From Burkholderia sp. E7m39 (GTDB lineage: Bacteria > Pseudomonadota > Gammaproteobacteria > Burkholderiales > Burkholderiaceae): a stretch of 64,000 nt of DNA. The position numbers were made by a program, and so were the translations under genes. The notes below the pieces were generated by a model that did not search any database, had not been told where the DNA came from, and worked only from the letters and a program-made list of their open reading frames with translations. The stretch covers positions 1 through 64,000 of the forward strand of contig BBSL01000229.1 in assembly GCA_001319865.1 (NCBI GenBank), given 5' to 3'. Position 1 is the first letter of the stretch, and the number at the start of each line of letters is the position of its first letter. This document shows, piece by piece, positions 1 through 9,873 of the stretch.

Positions 1-693
1 ATCGGCGATGTCGCGATCAATCCGTACAACCTGCCCGATTCGATCGCCCGGATCGAAACCGCCTACGATGCGATCCTGAAGTACGGCACGAAGCCGATCA
101 CGCTGGGCGGCGATCACACGATCACGCTGCCGATCCTGCGTGCGATCCATCGCAAGCACGGCAAGGTCGGCCTGATTCACGTCGATGCACACGCGGATGT
201 CAACGACACGATGATGGGCGAGAAGATCGCACACGGCACGCCGTTTCGCCGCGCGGTCGAAGAGGGCTTGCTCGATTGCAACCGCGTCGTGCAGATCGGT
301 CTGCGCGGCACGGGTTACGCGGCGGAGGACTTCGACTGGTGCCGCGACCAGGGTTTTCGCGTGGTGCAGGCGGAGGAGTGCTGGAACCGCTCGCTAGCGC
401 CGCTGATGACAGAGGTGCGCGAGCGCGTAGGCGGAGGCCCGGTGTATCTGAGCTTCGATATCGACGGTATCGACCCAGCCTACGCGCCTGGGACGGGCAC
501 GCCGGAGATCGCCGGATTAACCGTGCCGCAGGCGCTCGAGATCGTTCGTGGCGCCTGGGGGCTCGACCTCGTGGGCGCAGACGTGGTGGAAGTCGCGCCG
601 CCGTATGATCCGTTCGGCACCACCGCGCTGCTCGGCGCGAACCTCGCCTACGAAGCGTTGTGCGTCATGCCTGGGGTCGAGCGCCGCGCCTGA
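1..693 (+). CDS. gbuA: Ureohydrolase, probable 4-guanidinobutyrase (5' end outside window)
   Basis: The reading frame is open from the first base, so the N-terminus lies upstream; 230 residues are visible. The arginase/agmatinase metal-binding motifs are all present: GGDHT (visible residues 36-40), HVDAHAD (60-66) and SFDIDGIDP later. These hold the two Mn ions that activate water to release urea from a guanidino group. Family membership is clear; substrate is inferred. The next two genes encode an AruI-like decarboxylase and an aldehyde dehydrogenase, which together make 4-guanidinobutyrate in the arginine transaminase pathway. Guanidinobutyrase (giving GABA and urea) is therefore more likely than agmatinase, which remains the alternative. 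Confidence 0.85.
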   Translation: MGDVAINPYNLPDSIARIETAYDAILKYGTKPITLGGDHTITLPILRAIHRKHGKVGLIHVDAHADVNDTMMGEKIAHGTPFRRAVEEGLLDCNRVVQIGLRGTGYAAEDFDWCRDQGFRVVQAEECWNRSLAPLMTEVRERVGGGPVYLSFDIDGIDPAYAPGTGTPEIAGLTVPQALEIVRGAWGLDLVGADVVEVAPPYDPFGTTALLGANLAYEALCVMPGVERRA

Positions 694-1362
694 TGGTGCG
701 TAAGCGCTGGGCGCCTCAGGCGCTCCGCCGTGCCGAGGCAAGGGCGGCTCGCTTTCCATGCTGCGATCCCTTGCTCAGAGGGCGTCGCCACGGCCTTGCG
801 TATCGGGAGAGAGCCATCGCGGCATTGCTGTCCATACGGGCGAAATCGCCGGTATGTCGCGCAACCGATTGAACGAAGCGGTCCAAAAGATCTGACCCGG
901 ATGTATGACCATGACGGCGGCGCACAAGCATTCCGGGCACGCCCACATTTCTCCGAAGAAGTAACCGCCTCACATCCCGCGCAGTCCGAAAGGGCTGTGC
1001 CGCCGCTGCGTCAGATCGGATGCACTCGTCGCCCGGCGCAACGCCGGATGTCCCACCTTCCTTGACACAAATCTCGCGGCAAACGCGTGCGATCGGCCGC
1101 TATGCGCTGGTTTTTTCATTAGAAAGGAATCCGTACGGGTTAACGTCAACTCATGAACGACGGTCATGCGCCTCATGAAAACTTATCGATTGTTCGCGGC
1201 CCGCACTCGCGCCGAGAATAAATTCGGTGACCGCGCTCGTGCATGCACGGCGGGTTGTGGCAACGCATGCTGCCGCTGGCTCGGGCACTGTCCAAGGCGG
1301 CGCTGGCCCCAAGCCCCGGCAACGTTGCACGGGTTCGAAACCAACCAGGAACGCGACGATCG
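694..1362. other. Intergenic region, no gene recognised
   Basis: This 669-base stretch separates the ureohydrolase from the decarboxylase. Short ORFs occur in several frames but none has a convincing ribosome binding site or family resemblance. A TTGACA hexamer at 1062-1067 has no good -10 partner. I saw no riboswitch fold that I could support. The region probably carries the promoter and leader of the aruI operon. Confidence 0.5.
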
Positions 1363-3057
1363 ATGAACCATCCCGACACATCTGTCTGCTTCGATGAGGC
1401 AGCGGCGACGATAACCGAACGGTCTGCCATGCGGATTCCAACTTGCGGCGAAGCGCTCGTCACCTTGCTCGAAGGTTACGGCGTCGAGTACGTATTCGGC
1501 ATTCCGGGCGTGCATACGGTCGAACTCTATCGGGGTCTCGCGGCCTCCTCGATCCAGCACGTGACGCCGCGCCACGAACAGGGCGCGGGCTTCATGGCCG
1601 ACGGGTATGCGCGGGTGACGGGCAAACCGGGCGTGTGCTTCATCATCACTGGCCCCGGCATGACCAACATCGCGACAGCGATGGCGCAGGCGTACGCAGA
1701 CTCGATTCCGATGCTCGTGATCTCGAGCGTCAATGCGCGGCGCGAGCTGGGCAGCGGCGATGGGCGGCTGCACGAGCTGCCATCACAGCGCGACGTGTTT
1801 GCGGGTATCGCCGCGTTCTCGCACACGTTGCTCGACGCGGCCGAGTTGCCCCGGGTGCTTGCCCGCGCGTTCGCCGTATTCGAGAGCGCCCGCCCGCGGC
1901 CCGTGCATATCGAGATTCCGCTCGATGTGATCGTTGCGCCGGCTGACGGCATGAACATGGCGCCTGCCATCTTGCCCGTCAAACCTGCAGCGGGCGCGAA
2001 CGCGCTCGCCGTGGCCGCAGACCTGCTCGCCGACGCGCGGCGGCCGCTGATTCTCGCGGGCGGTGGAGCTGTGCACGCGGCAGCCGAACTGCGTGAACTC
2101 GCCGAGCACCTGCAAGCGCCCGTCGCGCTCACGATCAACGCGAAAGGTTTGCTGCCATGCGGTCATCCGCTGCTCATCGGTTCGACACAGTCGTTGCCGG
2201 ATACGCGGGCATTAGTGCGCGATGCCGACGTGGTGCTCGCGGTCGGCACGGAACTGGGCGAGACGGATTATGACGTCGTCTTCGACGGGGGCTTTGCCAT
2301 CAGGGGCCAGCTGATTCGCATCGATATCGACGCTCAACAACTGATGCGCAACTTCCGCGCGGACCTGGCGATTACGGGCGATGCACAGCATGCGGTGAGC
2401 AGCATCTCAGTGCGGCTGCATGAACGGCCAACACCTGTTCCGCAGCCCGACTGGGGCGCGCAGCGTGTCGAGAAGGTGCGGCGCGCTGTCTGGGCGTCAT
2501 ACGATGCGTCGACACGCTCGCAGAAACGTCTGATTGACACGATAGCCGGTGCGCTGCCCGGCGTGATCATCGCCGGCGATTCGACCAGCCCTGTCTATGC
2601 CGGCAATTTCGTGTACGACCCGCCGGGGCCGCGCTGCTGGTTCAATTCATCGACGGGTTACGGCACGCTGGGCTATGGCCTGCCCGCCGCGATCGGCGCC
2701 AAGCTCGCGGCGCTCGAGCGGCCGGTGGTCTGCCTGATCGGCGATGGCGGCATCCAGTTCACGCTGCCCGAACTCGCGAGCGCCGTGGAAGCAAGGGTGC
2801 CCGTGATCGTGTTGCTCTGGAACAACCTGGGATATGGCGAGATTCGCAAGTACATGGCGGCACGCGACATTACGCCCGTCGGCGTCGATATCTATACGCC
2901 GGATTTCCTGAAACTCGCAGCGGGTTTTGGCTGTGAAGCGCGCCGCGCCGATACGTGCGAATCGCTTGCCGCCGAGCTGCAGCAGGCAAACTCACGCGAC
3001 GTCCCCACCGTGATCGAGGTGGTCGAGGCAGAATGGTTTGCGCGGGTGCCGGCATGA
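1363..3057 (+). CDS. aruI: Thiamine-diphosphate-dependent 2-oxo acid decarboxylase, AruI-like
   Basis: A 564-residue protein of the acetolactate synthase/decarboxylase family. The N-terminal Pyr domain carries the conserved glutamate in HEQGAGFMADGYAR. The C-terminal PP domain carries the ThDP/Mg motif from GDGG to LLWNN. AruI of Pseudomonas decarboxylates 5-guanidino-2-oxopentanoate (2-ketoarginine) to 4-guanidinobutyraldehyde. That role is inferred here from the flanking ureohydrolase and aldehyde dehydrogenase. The start at 1363 has an AGGA about 12 bases upstream; an ATG at 1429 (MRIPTCGEAL) is also possible. The stop overlaps the next start in an ATGA, indicating translational coupling. 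Confidence 0.8.
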   Translation: MNHPDTSVCFDEAAATITERSAMRIPTCGEALVTLLEGYGVEYVFGIPGVHTVELYRGLAASSIQHVTPRHEQGAGFMADGYARVTGKPGVCFIITGPGMTNIATAMAQAYADSIPMLVISSVNARRELGSGDGRLHELPSQRDVFAGIAAFSHTLLDAAELPRVLARAFAVFESARPRPVHIEIPLDVIVAPADGMNMAPAILPVKPAAGANALAVAADLLADARRPLILAGGGAVHAAAELRELAEHLQAPVALTINAKGLLPCGHPLLIGSTQSLPDTRALVRDADVVLAVGTELGETDYDVVFDGGFAIRGQLIRIDIDAQQLMRNFRADLAITGDAQHAVSSISVRLHERPTPVPQPDWGAQRVEKVRRAVWASYDASTRSQKRLIDTIAGALPGVIIAGDSTSPVYAGNFVYDPPGPRCWFNSSTGYGTLGYGLPAAIGAKLAALERPVVCLIGDGGIQFTLPELASAVEARVPVIVLLWNNLGYGEIRKYMAARDITPVGVDIYTPDFLKLAAGFGCEARRADTCESLAAELQQANSRDVPTVIEVVEAEWFARVPA

Positions 3058-4532
3058 CGACGAAGCCATTACCTCGAATTGACGGACCACTGCACACGCA
3101 CCTCTACATCGACGGCATCTGGCGCAGCGGCGAAAGCCGACGGCGCTTGCCGATCATCAATCCGTCGACGGAAGAAACGATTGCCGAAATCGAGGCCGGC
3201 AGCGCGATGGACGTCGACACTGCGGTGCGCGCAGCCGCGCAGGCGTTCCGGAGCTGGAAAAAGACAACGGGTGCTGAGCGTGCCGCGCTACTGCGTGCGA
3301 TTGCGCGCGGCGTAGAGGCGCAGCGCGATGACCTGGCCACGCTCCAGTCGCGCAACAACGGCAAACCGCTCGCCGAAGCACAGGTCGACGTATGCGACGT
3401 TGTCGCCACGTTCGACTACTACGCGGGACTGGCGGAGCAGCTCGATGAAACCGGCGAATCCACCGTCGCGCTGCCCTGCGACGATTACCGGGCGGTGATT
3501 CGCCGCGAACCGGCGGGCGTGGTCGGCCTGATCGTGCCTTGGAATTTCCCGATGGTCACGACCGCATGGAAGCTCGCGCCGGCGCTCGCGGCAGGCTGCA
3601 CGGTGGTCCTGAAGCCGTCCGAAGTCACGCCACTGCCGGAGCTGGCGCTCGCCGCCATCGCGGCCGAGGCGGGCGTGCCGCGCGGGGTTCTGAACGTCGT
3701 CACTGGCACGGGCGTTGACGTCGGCGCACCGCTCGTCGCGCATCCGCTGGTTTCCAAGGTGTCGTTTACGGGCAGCACCGGGATCGGCGAGCAGGTGATG
3801 AAGACGGCGGCCACCACCATCAAGGGCGTGAGTCTGGAACTGGGCGGCAAGTCGTCCATCGTCGTGTTCGCCGACGCCGACCTCGACTTCGCCGTCGAAC
3901 TGGTGGCGAGCGGCGGATTCTTCAACGCTGGACAGATGTGCTCGGCCACCTCGCGCGTGCTCGTCGAGCGCCCGATCGCGGAGGCGCTCATCGCGCGGCT
4001 TGCAGAGCGCGTGACGCAGCTGGTCGTCGGCGATCCTTTCATGCCCGGCGTGCAGATGGGGCCGCTGACCAATCGTGCCCAATACGAGCGCGTGCAGCGC
4101 TACATCGCGCAAGGCAAGGCCGACGGTGCGCGCAAGGTGATCGAAGGTACAGTGCCCGCCGGCCGGGGCTATTTCGTCAAGCCGACGATCTTTGTGGATG
4201 TCGGCGCGGACAGCGCGGTGTGGCGCGAGGAAATCTTCGGGCCGGTTCTATGCGTGCGCGCGTTCGACACCGAGGACGAAGCAGTCGGCATCGCGAATGA
4301 CACCGAGTTCGGTCTCGTCGCAACGGTCGTCACGGGCGATCCAGCCCGCCAGAAACGCGTTGCCGACGCGCTCGAAGCGGGCGTGGTCTGGGTCAACGCG
4401 CCTCAGGTGATCTTTCCGCAAACCTCATGGGGCGGTTACAAGCGCAGCAGCATCGGCCGCGAACTGGGGCCGTTCGGCCTCGCCGCCTTCCAGGAAATCA
4501 AGCAGGTGTTGACGGCAGCGGGAACCGCCTGA
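3054..4532 (+). CDS. NAD(P)-dependent aldehyde dehydrogenase, probable 4-guanidinobutyraldehyde dehydrogenase
   Basis: A 492-residue, full-length class-3-type aldehyde dehydrogenase. Seen are the PWNFPM substrate/cofactor segment, the FTGSTGIGE Rossmann turn, the general base in LELGGKS and the catalytic cysteine in NAGQMCSA. It is translationally coupled to aruI by a 4-base ATGA overlap, so the start at 3054 is chosen rather than the longer open frame. The inferred reaction is oxidation of 4-guanidinobutyraldehyde to 4-guanidinobutyrate, feeding the upstream ureohydrolase. Family members (KauB, GabD, betaine aldehyde dehydrogenase) overlap in substrate range, so exact specificity is open. 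Confidence 0.85.
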   Translation: MTTKPLPRIDGPLHTHLYIDGIWRSGESRRRLPIINPSTEETIAEIEAGSAMDVDTAVRAAAQAFRSWKKTTGAERAALLRAIARGVEAQRDDLATLQSRNNGKPLAEAQVDVCDVVATFDYYAGLAEQLDETGESTVALPCDDYRAVIRREPAGVVGLIVPWNFPMVTTAWKLAPALAAGCTVVLKPSEVTPLPELALAAIAAEAGVPRGVLNVVTGTGVDVGAPLVAHPLVSKVSFTGSTGIGEQVMKTAATTIKGVSLELGGKSSIVVFADADLDFAVELVASGGFFNAGQMCSATSRVLVERPIAEALIARLAERVTQLVVGDPFMPGVQMGPLTNRAQYERVQRYIAQGKADGARKVIEGTVPAGRGYFVKPTIFVDVGADSAVWREEIFGPVLCVRAFDTEDEAVGIANDTEFGLVATVVTGDPARQKRVADALEAGVVWVNAPQVIFPQTSWGGYKRSSIGRELGPFGLAAFQEIKQVLTAAGTA

Positions 4533-4692
4533 GGAATCCCTGGAAACCCCACCTCATGAGTTCCCGTCATGGTCCGCATGCAGAGATTTCGTTTGTTGGC
4601 GGATATTGACCCACATACAGTTTATTCACCTTCCGGGCGGCCGATGGGCATGCCGGATGGACCCCCAGCGACAAGGCGTACAGGAGATGACC

Positions 4693-5790
4693 ATGCAGGA
4701 CTTCAAGCGGAGCAGAAGGCAGGCGATCAAGACCATTGGCACAGCGCTGGCTGCGACGGCGCTGCCAATGCCCTTCATTAGTACCGCTAAAGCCCAGCAG
4801 AGCAGCTTTGCGGGCAAGACACTGCGGCTGCTCACGTGGTCCGACGACACGGGCGCGGCGGCACTGCGCAACATCGCCAACACGTTCAGCCAGAAGACGG
4901 GCGCCCAGGTCATCGCCGACCGCGCCGACGGCACCTCGGGCATGGTCGCAAAAGTGAAGGCCGCCGGTAGCCGTCCGACCTACGACGTGATCACACTCGC
5001 CGGCGTCGGCGCCGCAGGTCTGGGCGAAGCGGGACTGCTGGCCAAGCCGGATCTCGACAAGCTGCCGAACCTCAAGGATGTCGTGCCGCAGTACCGCACG
5101 GGCGCGAACGGTTTCGGTATCGGCTATCTGCTGTGGTCCGACGGCCTCATCTACAACACATCGACCGTGAAGGCAGCGCCGACCTCATATGAGGCGCTGT
5201 GGGACCCGAAATACGCAGGGCGTCTGTTCCTGCCGCCGCCCGAGTGGGCCGAAGCAGTCGATCTCGCGATCATCGCCGCGAAGCTTGCGGGCGGCTCTCA
5301 ACAGAACATCGAGCCCGGCTTCAAGAAGCTGGCGGAGCTGAAAGAGCGAGTGATGACGCTCGGCGAAAATCCGAATCAGGTTGCGGACTTGTTCCGCACG
5401 GGTTCGCTCGATATCGGCGGCATCTATTCACCGGCATTTTTCCCTGACCAGATCAGGAAGCCCGAGTACAAGATGGGCGTTACGTACGGCATGAAGGAAG
5501 GCTTCGCGACGCAGCTCATGTTCTCGGTGATTCCCAAGGCTCATCCCGGCGACATCGACCTGATTCATGCATTCATCAACCATACGCTCGATGCGGGCGT
5601 GCAAGGCCGCATGGCTGCCGATGTATTGAACGGCCCGGTGAACTCAAAAGCGCTGATACCCGCCGAGAGCCGCGCATTCGTACCTTCGCCGCAGCAGATC
5701 GCCGAGAAAGCCGTCTTGCACGACGACAAGGCGCTCGCGCTCGTGCAGGCGGCGTGGATCAAGCGTTATACCGAGATCTTCTCGGCCTGA
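4693..5790 (+). CDS. Periplasmic substrate-binding protein of spermidine/putrescine-type ABC importer
   Basis: A 365-residue binding protein of the PotD/PotF family (mature part begins near the FAGKTLRLLTWSDD segment). The N-terminus has a twin-arginine-like signal, SRRQAIKTIG, followed by a hydrophobic stretch and an AKAQQ cleavage region, so export by Tat or Sec is expected. AGGAG at 4682-4686 lies six bases before the ATG at 4693; an ATG two codons earlier (4687) is too close to it. It leads an importer operon (binding protein, two permeases, ATPase). Its position after guanidino-compound catabolism genes suggests arginine-derived guanidino or amine substrates; this is inference. Confidence 0.85.
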   Translation: MQDFKRSRRQAIKTIGTALAATALPMPFISTAKAQQSSFAGKTLRLLTWSDDTGAAALRNIANTFSQKTGAQVIADRADGTSGMVAKVKAAGSRPTYDVITLAGVGAAGLGEAGLLAKPDLDKLPNLKDVVPQYRTGANGFGIGYLLWSDGLIYNTSTVKAAPTSYEALWDPKYAGRLFLPPPEWAEAVDLAIIAAKLAGGSQQNIEPGFKKLAELKERVMTLGENPNQVADLFRTGSLDIGGIYSPAFFPDQIRKPEYKMGVTYGMKEGFATQLMFSVIPKAHPGDIDLIHAFINHTLDAGVQGRMAADVLNGPVNSKALIPAESRAFVPSPQQIAEKAVLHDDKALALVQAAWIKRYTEIFSA

Positions 5791-5795
5791 CGATC

Positions 5796-6719
5796 ATGTC
5801 AGCGCTTTCTTCACGCCGCGTGGGGACAGCGGCAGCCGCAGCCGACGCCGCGCGATGCAGCGATGCGCCGGCGCTGCCGCGCGTGCCGCCGCTATTGCTG
5901 CTCGCGCCGATCCTGGTGTTTCTTGCCGTGCTCATCGCCGCATCGCTCGCGGTGCTGCGGATGAGCTTCGGGGTGTCGGGCAACGAGTGGCGTGCGTTCA
6001 CGCTCCAGAACTACGCGGATCTTCTCGACGGGTACTTTCTGCACTCGCTGTGGCTGACGCTTAAGCTCGCGTTCCAGAGCATGATCTGCGCCGTGCTGCT
6101 CGCGATTCCCGTGGCGCTCGCCATGGCGCGTACCGAGTCCAGGCTCGCGCGCCGGCTCCTGCTCGCGGGCGTGCTCTTGCCGCTGCTCGTGAATCTGCTG
6201 CTGCAGGGCTACGGCTGGCTCGTGATCCTTGGGCCCGCGGGGCTGCTCAATCATGCGCTGCTTGGCAGCGGTCTGATCCAGCGCCCGTTGCAGTGGCTCT
6301 ATCGCGAGAACGGGGTGCTGCTCGGCTTGATCCAGACGGCATTCCCGCTGGCGGTCCTGCCGATATCGAGCGCCATGCGCGCGGTCTCGCGCTCCTACGA
6401 AGAAGCTGCCGCGACACTCGGCGCGACCCGTTGGCAAACACTGCGCCACGTGATGCTGCCGCTCGCGATGCCAGGGCTCGTATCGGGCGCGCTGCTGGTC
6501 TTTGCGTACAACGCGAGCGCATTTGCCGTGCCGCTGCTGTTGGGCGGCCGACGCGTGCCGATGCTCGCCGTGCTGGTGCACGACCAGGTGGCGCCGCTGC
6601 TCAACTGGCCGGCTGCGGCTTCATCCGGCATCGTGTTGATGGTCGCGACGCTCGCCGTGATGACGCTTTCGCAGCGACTTGCACGCAGCACGAAATACAA
6701 CGCGGAGTCCCGCCCATGA
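5796..6719 (+). CDS. ABC transporter permease, PotB-like
   Basis: A 307-residue inner-membrane permease starting five bases after the binding-protein stop. It has a first membrane helix in the LLLAPILVFLAVLIAASLAVL region and several more. The EAA-type loop that docks the ATPase is visible as EEAAATLGATRWQTLRHVMLP. It forms a heterodimeric channel with the next gene, whose start codon overlaps this stop in ATGA. It would carry the same small cationic or guanidino solute as the binding protein. Confidence 0.85.
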   Translation: MSALSSRRVGTAAAAADAARCSDAPALPRVPPLLLLAPILVFLAVLIAASLAVLRMSFGVSGNEWRAFTLQNYADLLDGYFLHSLWLTLKLAFQSMICAVLLAIPVALAMARTESRLARRLLLAGVLLPLLVNLLLQGYGWLVILGPAGLLNHALLGSGLIQRPLQWLYRENGVLLGLIQTAFPLAVLPISSAMRAVSRSYEEAAATLGATRWQTLRHVMLPLAMPGLVSGALLVFAYNASAFAVPLLLGGRRVPMLAVLVHDQVAPLLNWPAAASSGIVLMVATLAVMTLSQRLARSTKYNAESRP

Positions 6720-7558
6720 ACACCCTACGTCTCGCGTCGATCATGCCGGGCCGCCTGAGCCGCACGACGGGTCTGCTTGCGACGATCGTGCTGTTTCTCG
6801 CCGCGCTGCCCATCCTGACCATGATCACGATGTCATTCGGCAACTCGCAGACGCTCGAATTTCCGCCGCAGAGCTTCGGCCTGCACTGGTATCGCGCCGC
6901 ATGGCGAACGTTCGCGTCGCCGGGTGCGAGCGATACGCTATCGATGGGCACGGCGCTGACGACGAGCCTGTTGGTCGCGCTCTCGACAATGGTGATCGCC
7001 ACCGCCGTGTCGGCGCCCGCCGCGTATGCGCTGTCGCGCTACCGGTTCCGCGGCAAGGCCATCATCGAACAGCTCGTTGCGCTGCCGCTGGTCTACCCGC
7101 TCGTGATGCTTGGTCTGGCGCTGCTGCTGGTGTTCAATGTGCTGCCGATGGAGCTCGGCATGCTGCGTCTGGTCGTCGCGCACGTGATTCTGGCGTTGCC
7201 GTTTACCGTCAAGAACTGCGCGGCATCCGTCGCGTCGATCGGTCCTGAGTTCGAGGAAGCGGCCTGCCTGATGGGCGCAAGCCCGCGCCGGGCAATCATT
7301 GATGTCGTGTTGCCGCTGATGCGGCCGGGCATCCTCGCGGGCATGCTGTTCGCGTTCATCATCTCTTTCAACGAATTCACGGTGACGTTTTTTCTGTACA
7401 GCATCAATACGATGACGTTGCCGGTCTGGCTCTACAGCCGCACCGTGTCGTCGCTCGACCCGACCGTGTTTTCGTTTGCCGTTTTCATCGTGCTGATCGA
7501 CTTTGCCTTGATCTGGCTGCTCGAAAGGCTGGTTGGCGATGAAGGCGTCGCACTGTAA
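6716..7558 (+). CDS. ABC transporter permease, PotC-like
   Basis: A 280-residue second permease of the importer. The N-terminal helix (LLATIVLFLAALPILTMITM) is followed by the usual six-helix BPD_transp_1 fold. The ATPase-docking loop reads EEAACLMGASPRRA. It is coupled to the upstream permease by a 4-base overlap and lies 39 bases before the ATPase gene. The long open frame extending upstream is the shadow of the preceding permease, so the start at 6716 is taken. Confidence 0.85.
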   Translation: MNTLRLASIMPGRLSRTTGLLATIVLFLAALPILTMITMSFGNSQTLEFPPQSFGLHWYRAAWRTFASPGASDTLSMGTALTTSLLVALSTMVIATAVSAPAAYALSRYRFRGKAIIEQLVALPLVYPLVMLGLALLLVFNVLPMELGMLRLVVAHVILALPFTVKNCAASVASIGPEFEEAACLMGASPRRAIIDVVLPLMRPGILAGMLFAFIISFNEFTVTFFLYSINTMTLPVWLYSRTVSSLDPTVFSFAVFIVLIDFALIWLLERLVGDEGVAL

Positions 7559-7597
7559 CTGCTGTCGCCCCGGCGGACGCGGGCACAAGGATCTTCC

Positions 7598-8668
7598 ATG
7601 ACCCATCTGACACTCCAGTCCATCACCAAGCGCTTCAACACCACGTACGCAGTCGATCACGTCGACCTGAGCGTGCCGGACGGGAAGCTGGTCTGCTTTC
7701 TCGGGCCATCCGGCTGCGGCAAGACTACGCTGATGCGGATCATCGCCGGTCTCGAAACAGCCACGGCGGGCACGGTGACGTTCGCCGGCCGCGATCTGAC
7801 GCAGGTGCCGGCCAACCGCCGTGAGTTCGGCATGGTGTTCCAGTCGCTTGCGCTGTTTCCACACATGACGGTAGCGGAAAACGTCGCTTATCCGCTGCGG
7901 CTGCGCCGCGTCGAGCGGGGTGCACAGGTCAGGCGCGTCGCCGAGTTGCTCGAGATGATCCAGTTGCCGCACATGGCGCAGCGCAAGGTCACGCAACTGT
8001 CCGGTGGACAGCGGCAGCGCGTCGCGATCGCGCGAGCGATCGCTTCGTCTCCGAAGCTGCTGCTACTCGACGAGCCGCTGTCCGCGCTCGACGCAAAGCT
8101 GCGCGAAGCGATGCAGGTCGAAATCCGCCTGTTGCAACAGCGCCTCGGCATCACCACGATCATGGTCACGCACGATCAGCGCGAGGCAATGACGATGGCC
8201 GATGAAATCGTCGTGATGGAAAAAGGCCGCATCGCGCAAGTGGGCAAACCGCTCGACATCTACCGTGATCCCGTCAACGAGTTCGTTGCGGACTTCATCG
8301 GGCTCGGCAACATCCTGCCTGTGACGTTCGACGGCGGCGAAATCGGGCTGCCCGGCGGGCAATCGATCGCTGTGAACTCCGCAATGCGAGTCCCTGGCAC
8401 GCCCGGTGATATCCGGCTTTTGATTCGCCCGGAGGACGTGTGTGTCAGGCCCGCGACCGCGAACCCCGGCCAGAACACCGTGCCAGGCACGGTGACGTTC
8501 GTGCGCGACGTCGGGGCGTCGATCGAGGCCACGATCGACTGCGAAGGCTTCACGCTGACGGCGGCCACGACGCCGCGCGAGACCCCCGACCTCCGTGCCG
8601 GCATGCAGGTGTTGGCTGAATTGCCGGCGCATGCGTGCAAGCTCATCGCGGCGCGCACCGCACATTGA
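7598..8668 (+). CDS. ABC transporter ATP-binding protein, PotA-like
   Basis: A 356-residue ATPase completing the importer. Walker A is GPSGCGKTT, the signature is [14 protein letters not shown], Walker B ends in [12 protein letters not shown] and the switch histidine is in [11 protein letters not shown]-terminal TOBE regulatory domain occupies roughly the last 110 residues, typical of the spermidine/putrescine and iron subclass. An AAGGA motif precedes the ATG by about eight bases. It belongs to the same operon as the two permeases. Confidence 0.88.
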   Translation: MTHLTLQSITKRFNTTYAVDHVDLSVPDGKLVCFLGPSGCGKTTLMRIIAGLETATAGTVTFAGRDLTQVPANRREFGMVFQSLALFPHMTVAENVAYPLRLRRVERGAQVRRVAELLEMIQLPHMAQRKVTQLSGGQRQRVAIARAIASSPKLLLLDEPLSALDAKLREAMQVEIRLLQQRLGITTIMVTHDQREAMTMADEIVVMEKGRIAQVGKPLDIYRDPVNEFVADFIGLGNILPVTFDGGEIGLPGGQSIAVNSAMRVPGTPGDIRLLIRPEDVCVRPATANPGQNTVPGTVTFVRDVGASIEATIDCEGFTLTAATTPRETPDLRAGMQVLAELPAHACKLIAARTAH

Positions 8669-8752
8669 ATGCGGACTTGCTCGCACGCGGTGTCGTGGTT
8701 GAGAAAGCCGCACGAGCGCCGCGTCGCCCCATTTCCACAAGCAGGTTTTGAC

Positions 8753-9478
8753 ATGATTTCCATCAGCAATGTATCGAAGTGGTACGGCCAGTTCCAGGTG
8801 CTGACCGCCTGCACGACGGAAGTCAAGAAGGGCGAGGTCGTAGTCGTTTGCGGCCCGTCCGGCTCGGGCAAATCGACACTGATCAAGACCGTGAACGGTC
8901 TCGAACCGTTCCAGAGCGGGAACATCGTGATCAATGGCGAATCCGTCGGTGACAAGCGAACCAATTTGTCCAGGCTGCGCTCGAACGTCGGGATGGTCTT
9001 CCAGCATTTTGAGCTTTTCCCACACATGTCGATTACCGACAACTTGACGCTGGCGCAGATGAAGGTGCTGGGCCGGCGGCGGGACGAGGCCGCCGACAAG
9101 GCACTGGGGCTGCTTCATCGGGTCGGCCTGCGTGCGCACGCCGACAAGTATCCGGGCCAGCTTTCGGGAGGCCAGCAACAGCGCGTCGCGATTGCACGGG
9201 CGCTTTCGATGGACCCGATGGCGATGCTGTTTGACGAGCCCACCTCGGCGCTCGATCCCGAGATGATCAACGAGGTACTCGACGTGATGGTCGAACTCGC
9301 GCAGGAGGGCATGACGATGATGTGCGTGACGCACGAGATGGGCTTTGCACGGAAGGTCGCGCACCGCGTGATATTCATGGATCACGGGCGCATTGTCGAA
9401 GATGACCTGAAGGACGCGTTTTTTGCGAACCCCAAGTCCGAGCGGGCGAGAGATTTTCTGGGGAAGATCCTGCATTAG
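8753..9478 (+). CDS. Polar amino acid ABC transporter ATP-binding protein, GltL-like (orphan)
   Basis: A 241-residue ATPase, the usual length for GltL/GlnQ proteins, with Walker [10 protein letters not shown], signature [14 protein letters not shown], Walker B ending in [11 protein letters not shown] and switch histidine in [12 protein letters not shown]. It is of the polar amino acid class, unlike the PotA-type ATPase just upstream, and no matching permeases or binding protein follow. It may serve a glutamate/aspartate-type importer encoded elsewhere, or share components. The start at 8753 is taken because the proximal open frame lacks homology; AGG lies about eight bases upstream. Confidence 0.8.
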   Translation: MISISNVSKWYGQFQVLTACTTEVKKGEVVVVCGPSGSGKSTLIKTVNGLEPFQSGNIVINGESVGDKRTNLSRLRSNVGMVFQHFELFPHMSITDNLTLAQMKVLGRRRDEAADKALGLLHRVGLRAHADKYPGQLSGGQQQRVAIARALSMDPMAMLFDEPTSALDPEMINEVLDVMVELAQEGMTMMCVTHEMGFARKVAHRVIFMDHGRIVEDDLKDAFFANPKSERARDFLGKILH

Positions 9479-9873
9479 ACACATCCAGTTCATGCTGGAC
9501 GACTGCATCCATCAGACGACTTCCTCTACGCGCAGACGACGTCGCGGATTGGAAACAGCGTCTCGCTCCCATGGCCGCGCGCCGGCTGAACGAAACCGCC
9601 TGCGATGAGCTGGGTGATCACGGTTCGCCAGGCGCCCAGCATCCGCTGAATGTCACGCACGCGAAACGTTTCTCGCGGGTCATGCTATTTGCAGGTTCGT
9701 CCCCCACGCTCAATGCCGGTCTTCGGCGAGCAGGTCGCATGGCATTGCCTCGACGCGGCCAGAAGACGACGCTCGGCCAGCCGCATCGGAACACCCGTCA
9801 TCGGAACACCCGTCATCGGAACGGAACGTGTCTTGCTGGCTGCTTGGCATTTGTACCGCCGGCACCAAAAGAG
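9479..9873. other. Intergenic region with a short tandem repeat
   Basis: This 395-base gap lies between the GltL-like ATPase and the DUF4396 gene. The open frame that runs through it into the downstream gene has no protein-like composition before the chosen start at 9874. The only structure noted is the 15-base tandem repeat listed separately. Confidence 0.5.
9785..9822. repeat. 15-bp tandem repeat, about 2.5 copies
   Basis: The unit ATCGGAACACCCGTC occurs twice in direct succession (9785-9799 and 9800-9814), followed by a third partial copy of eight bases. It lies about 50 bases upstream of the DUF4396 start. No function is evident; slippage could change its copy number. Confidence 0.8.

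Noticed and set aside
1325-1350. tRNA-like GGTTCGAA motif
   Set aside because: The T-loop-like GGGTTCGAAACC string is present but no acceptor, D or anticodon stems surround it; it lies just before the aruI start.
694-1362. Guanidine riboswitch before the guanidino-compound genes
   Set aside because: I looked for the conserved ACGR-containing loops of guanidine riboswitches and could not support any; the enzymes act on guanidinobutyrate rather than guanidine.
8063-9508. 481-codon minus-strand open frame
   Set aside because: It lies antisense over two clear ABC ATPase genes, is rich in Arg, His and Gln as GC-rich shadow frames are, and shows no family motif.
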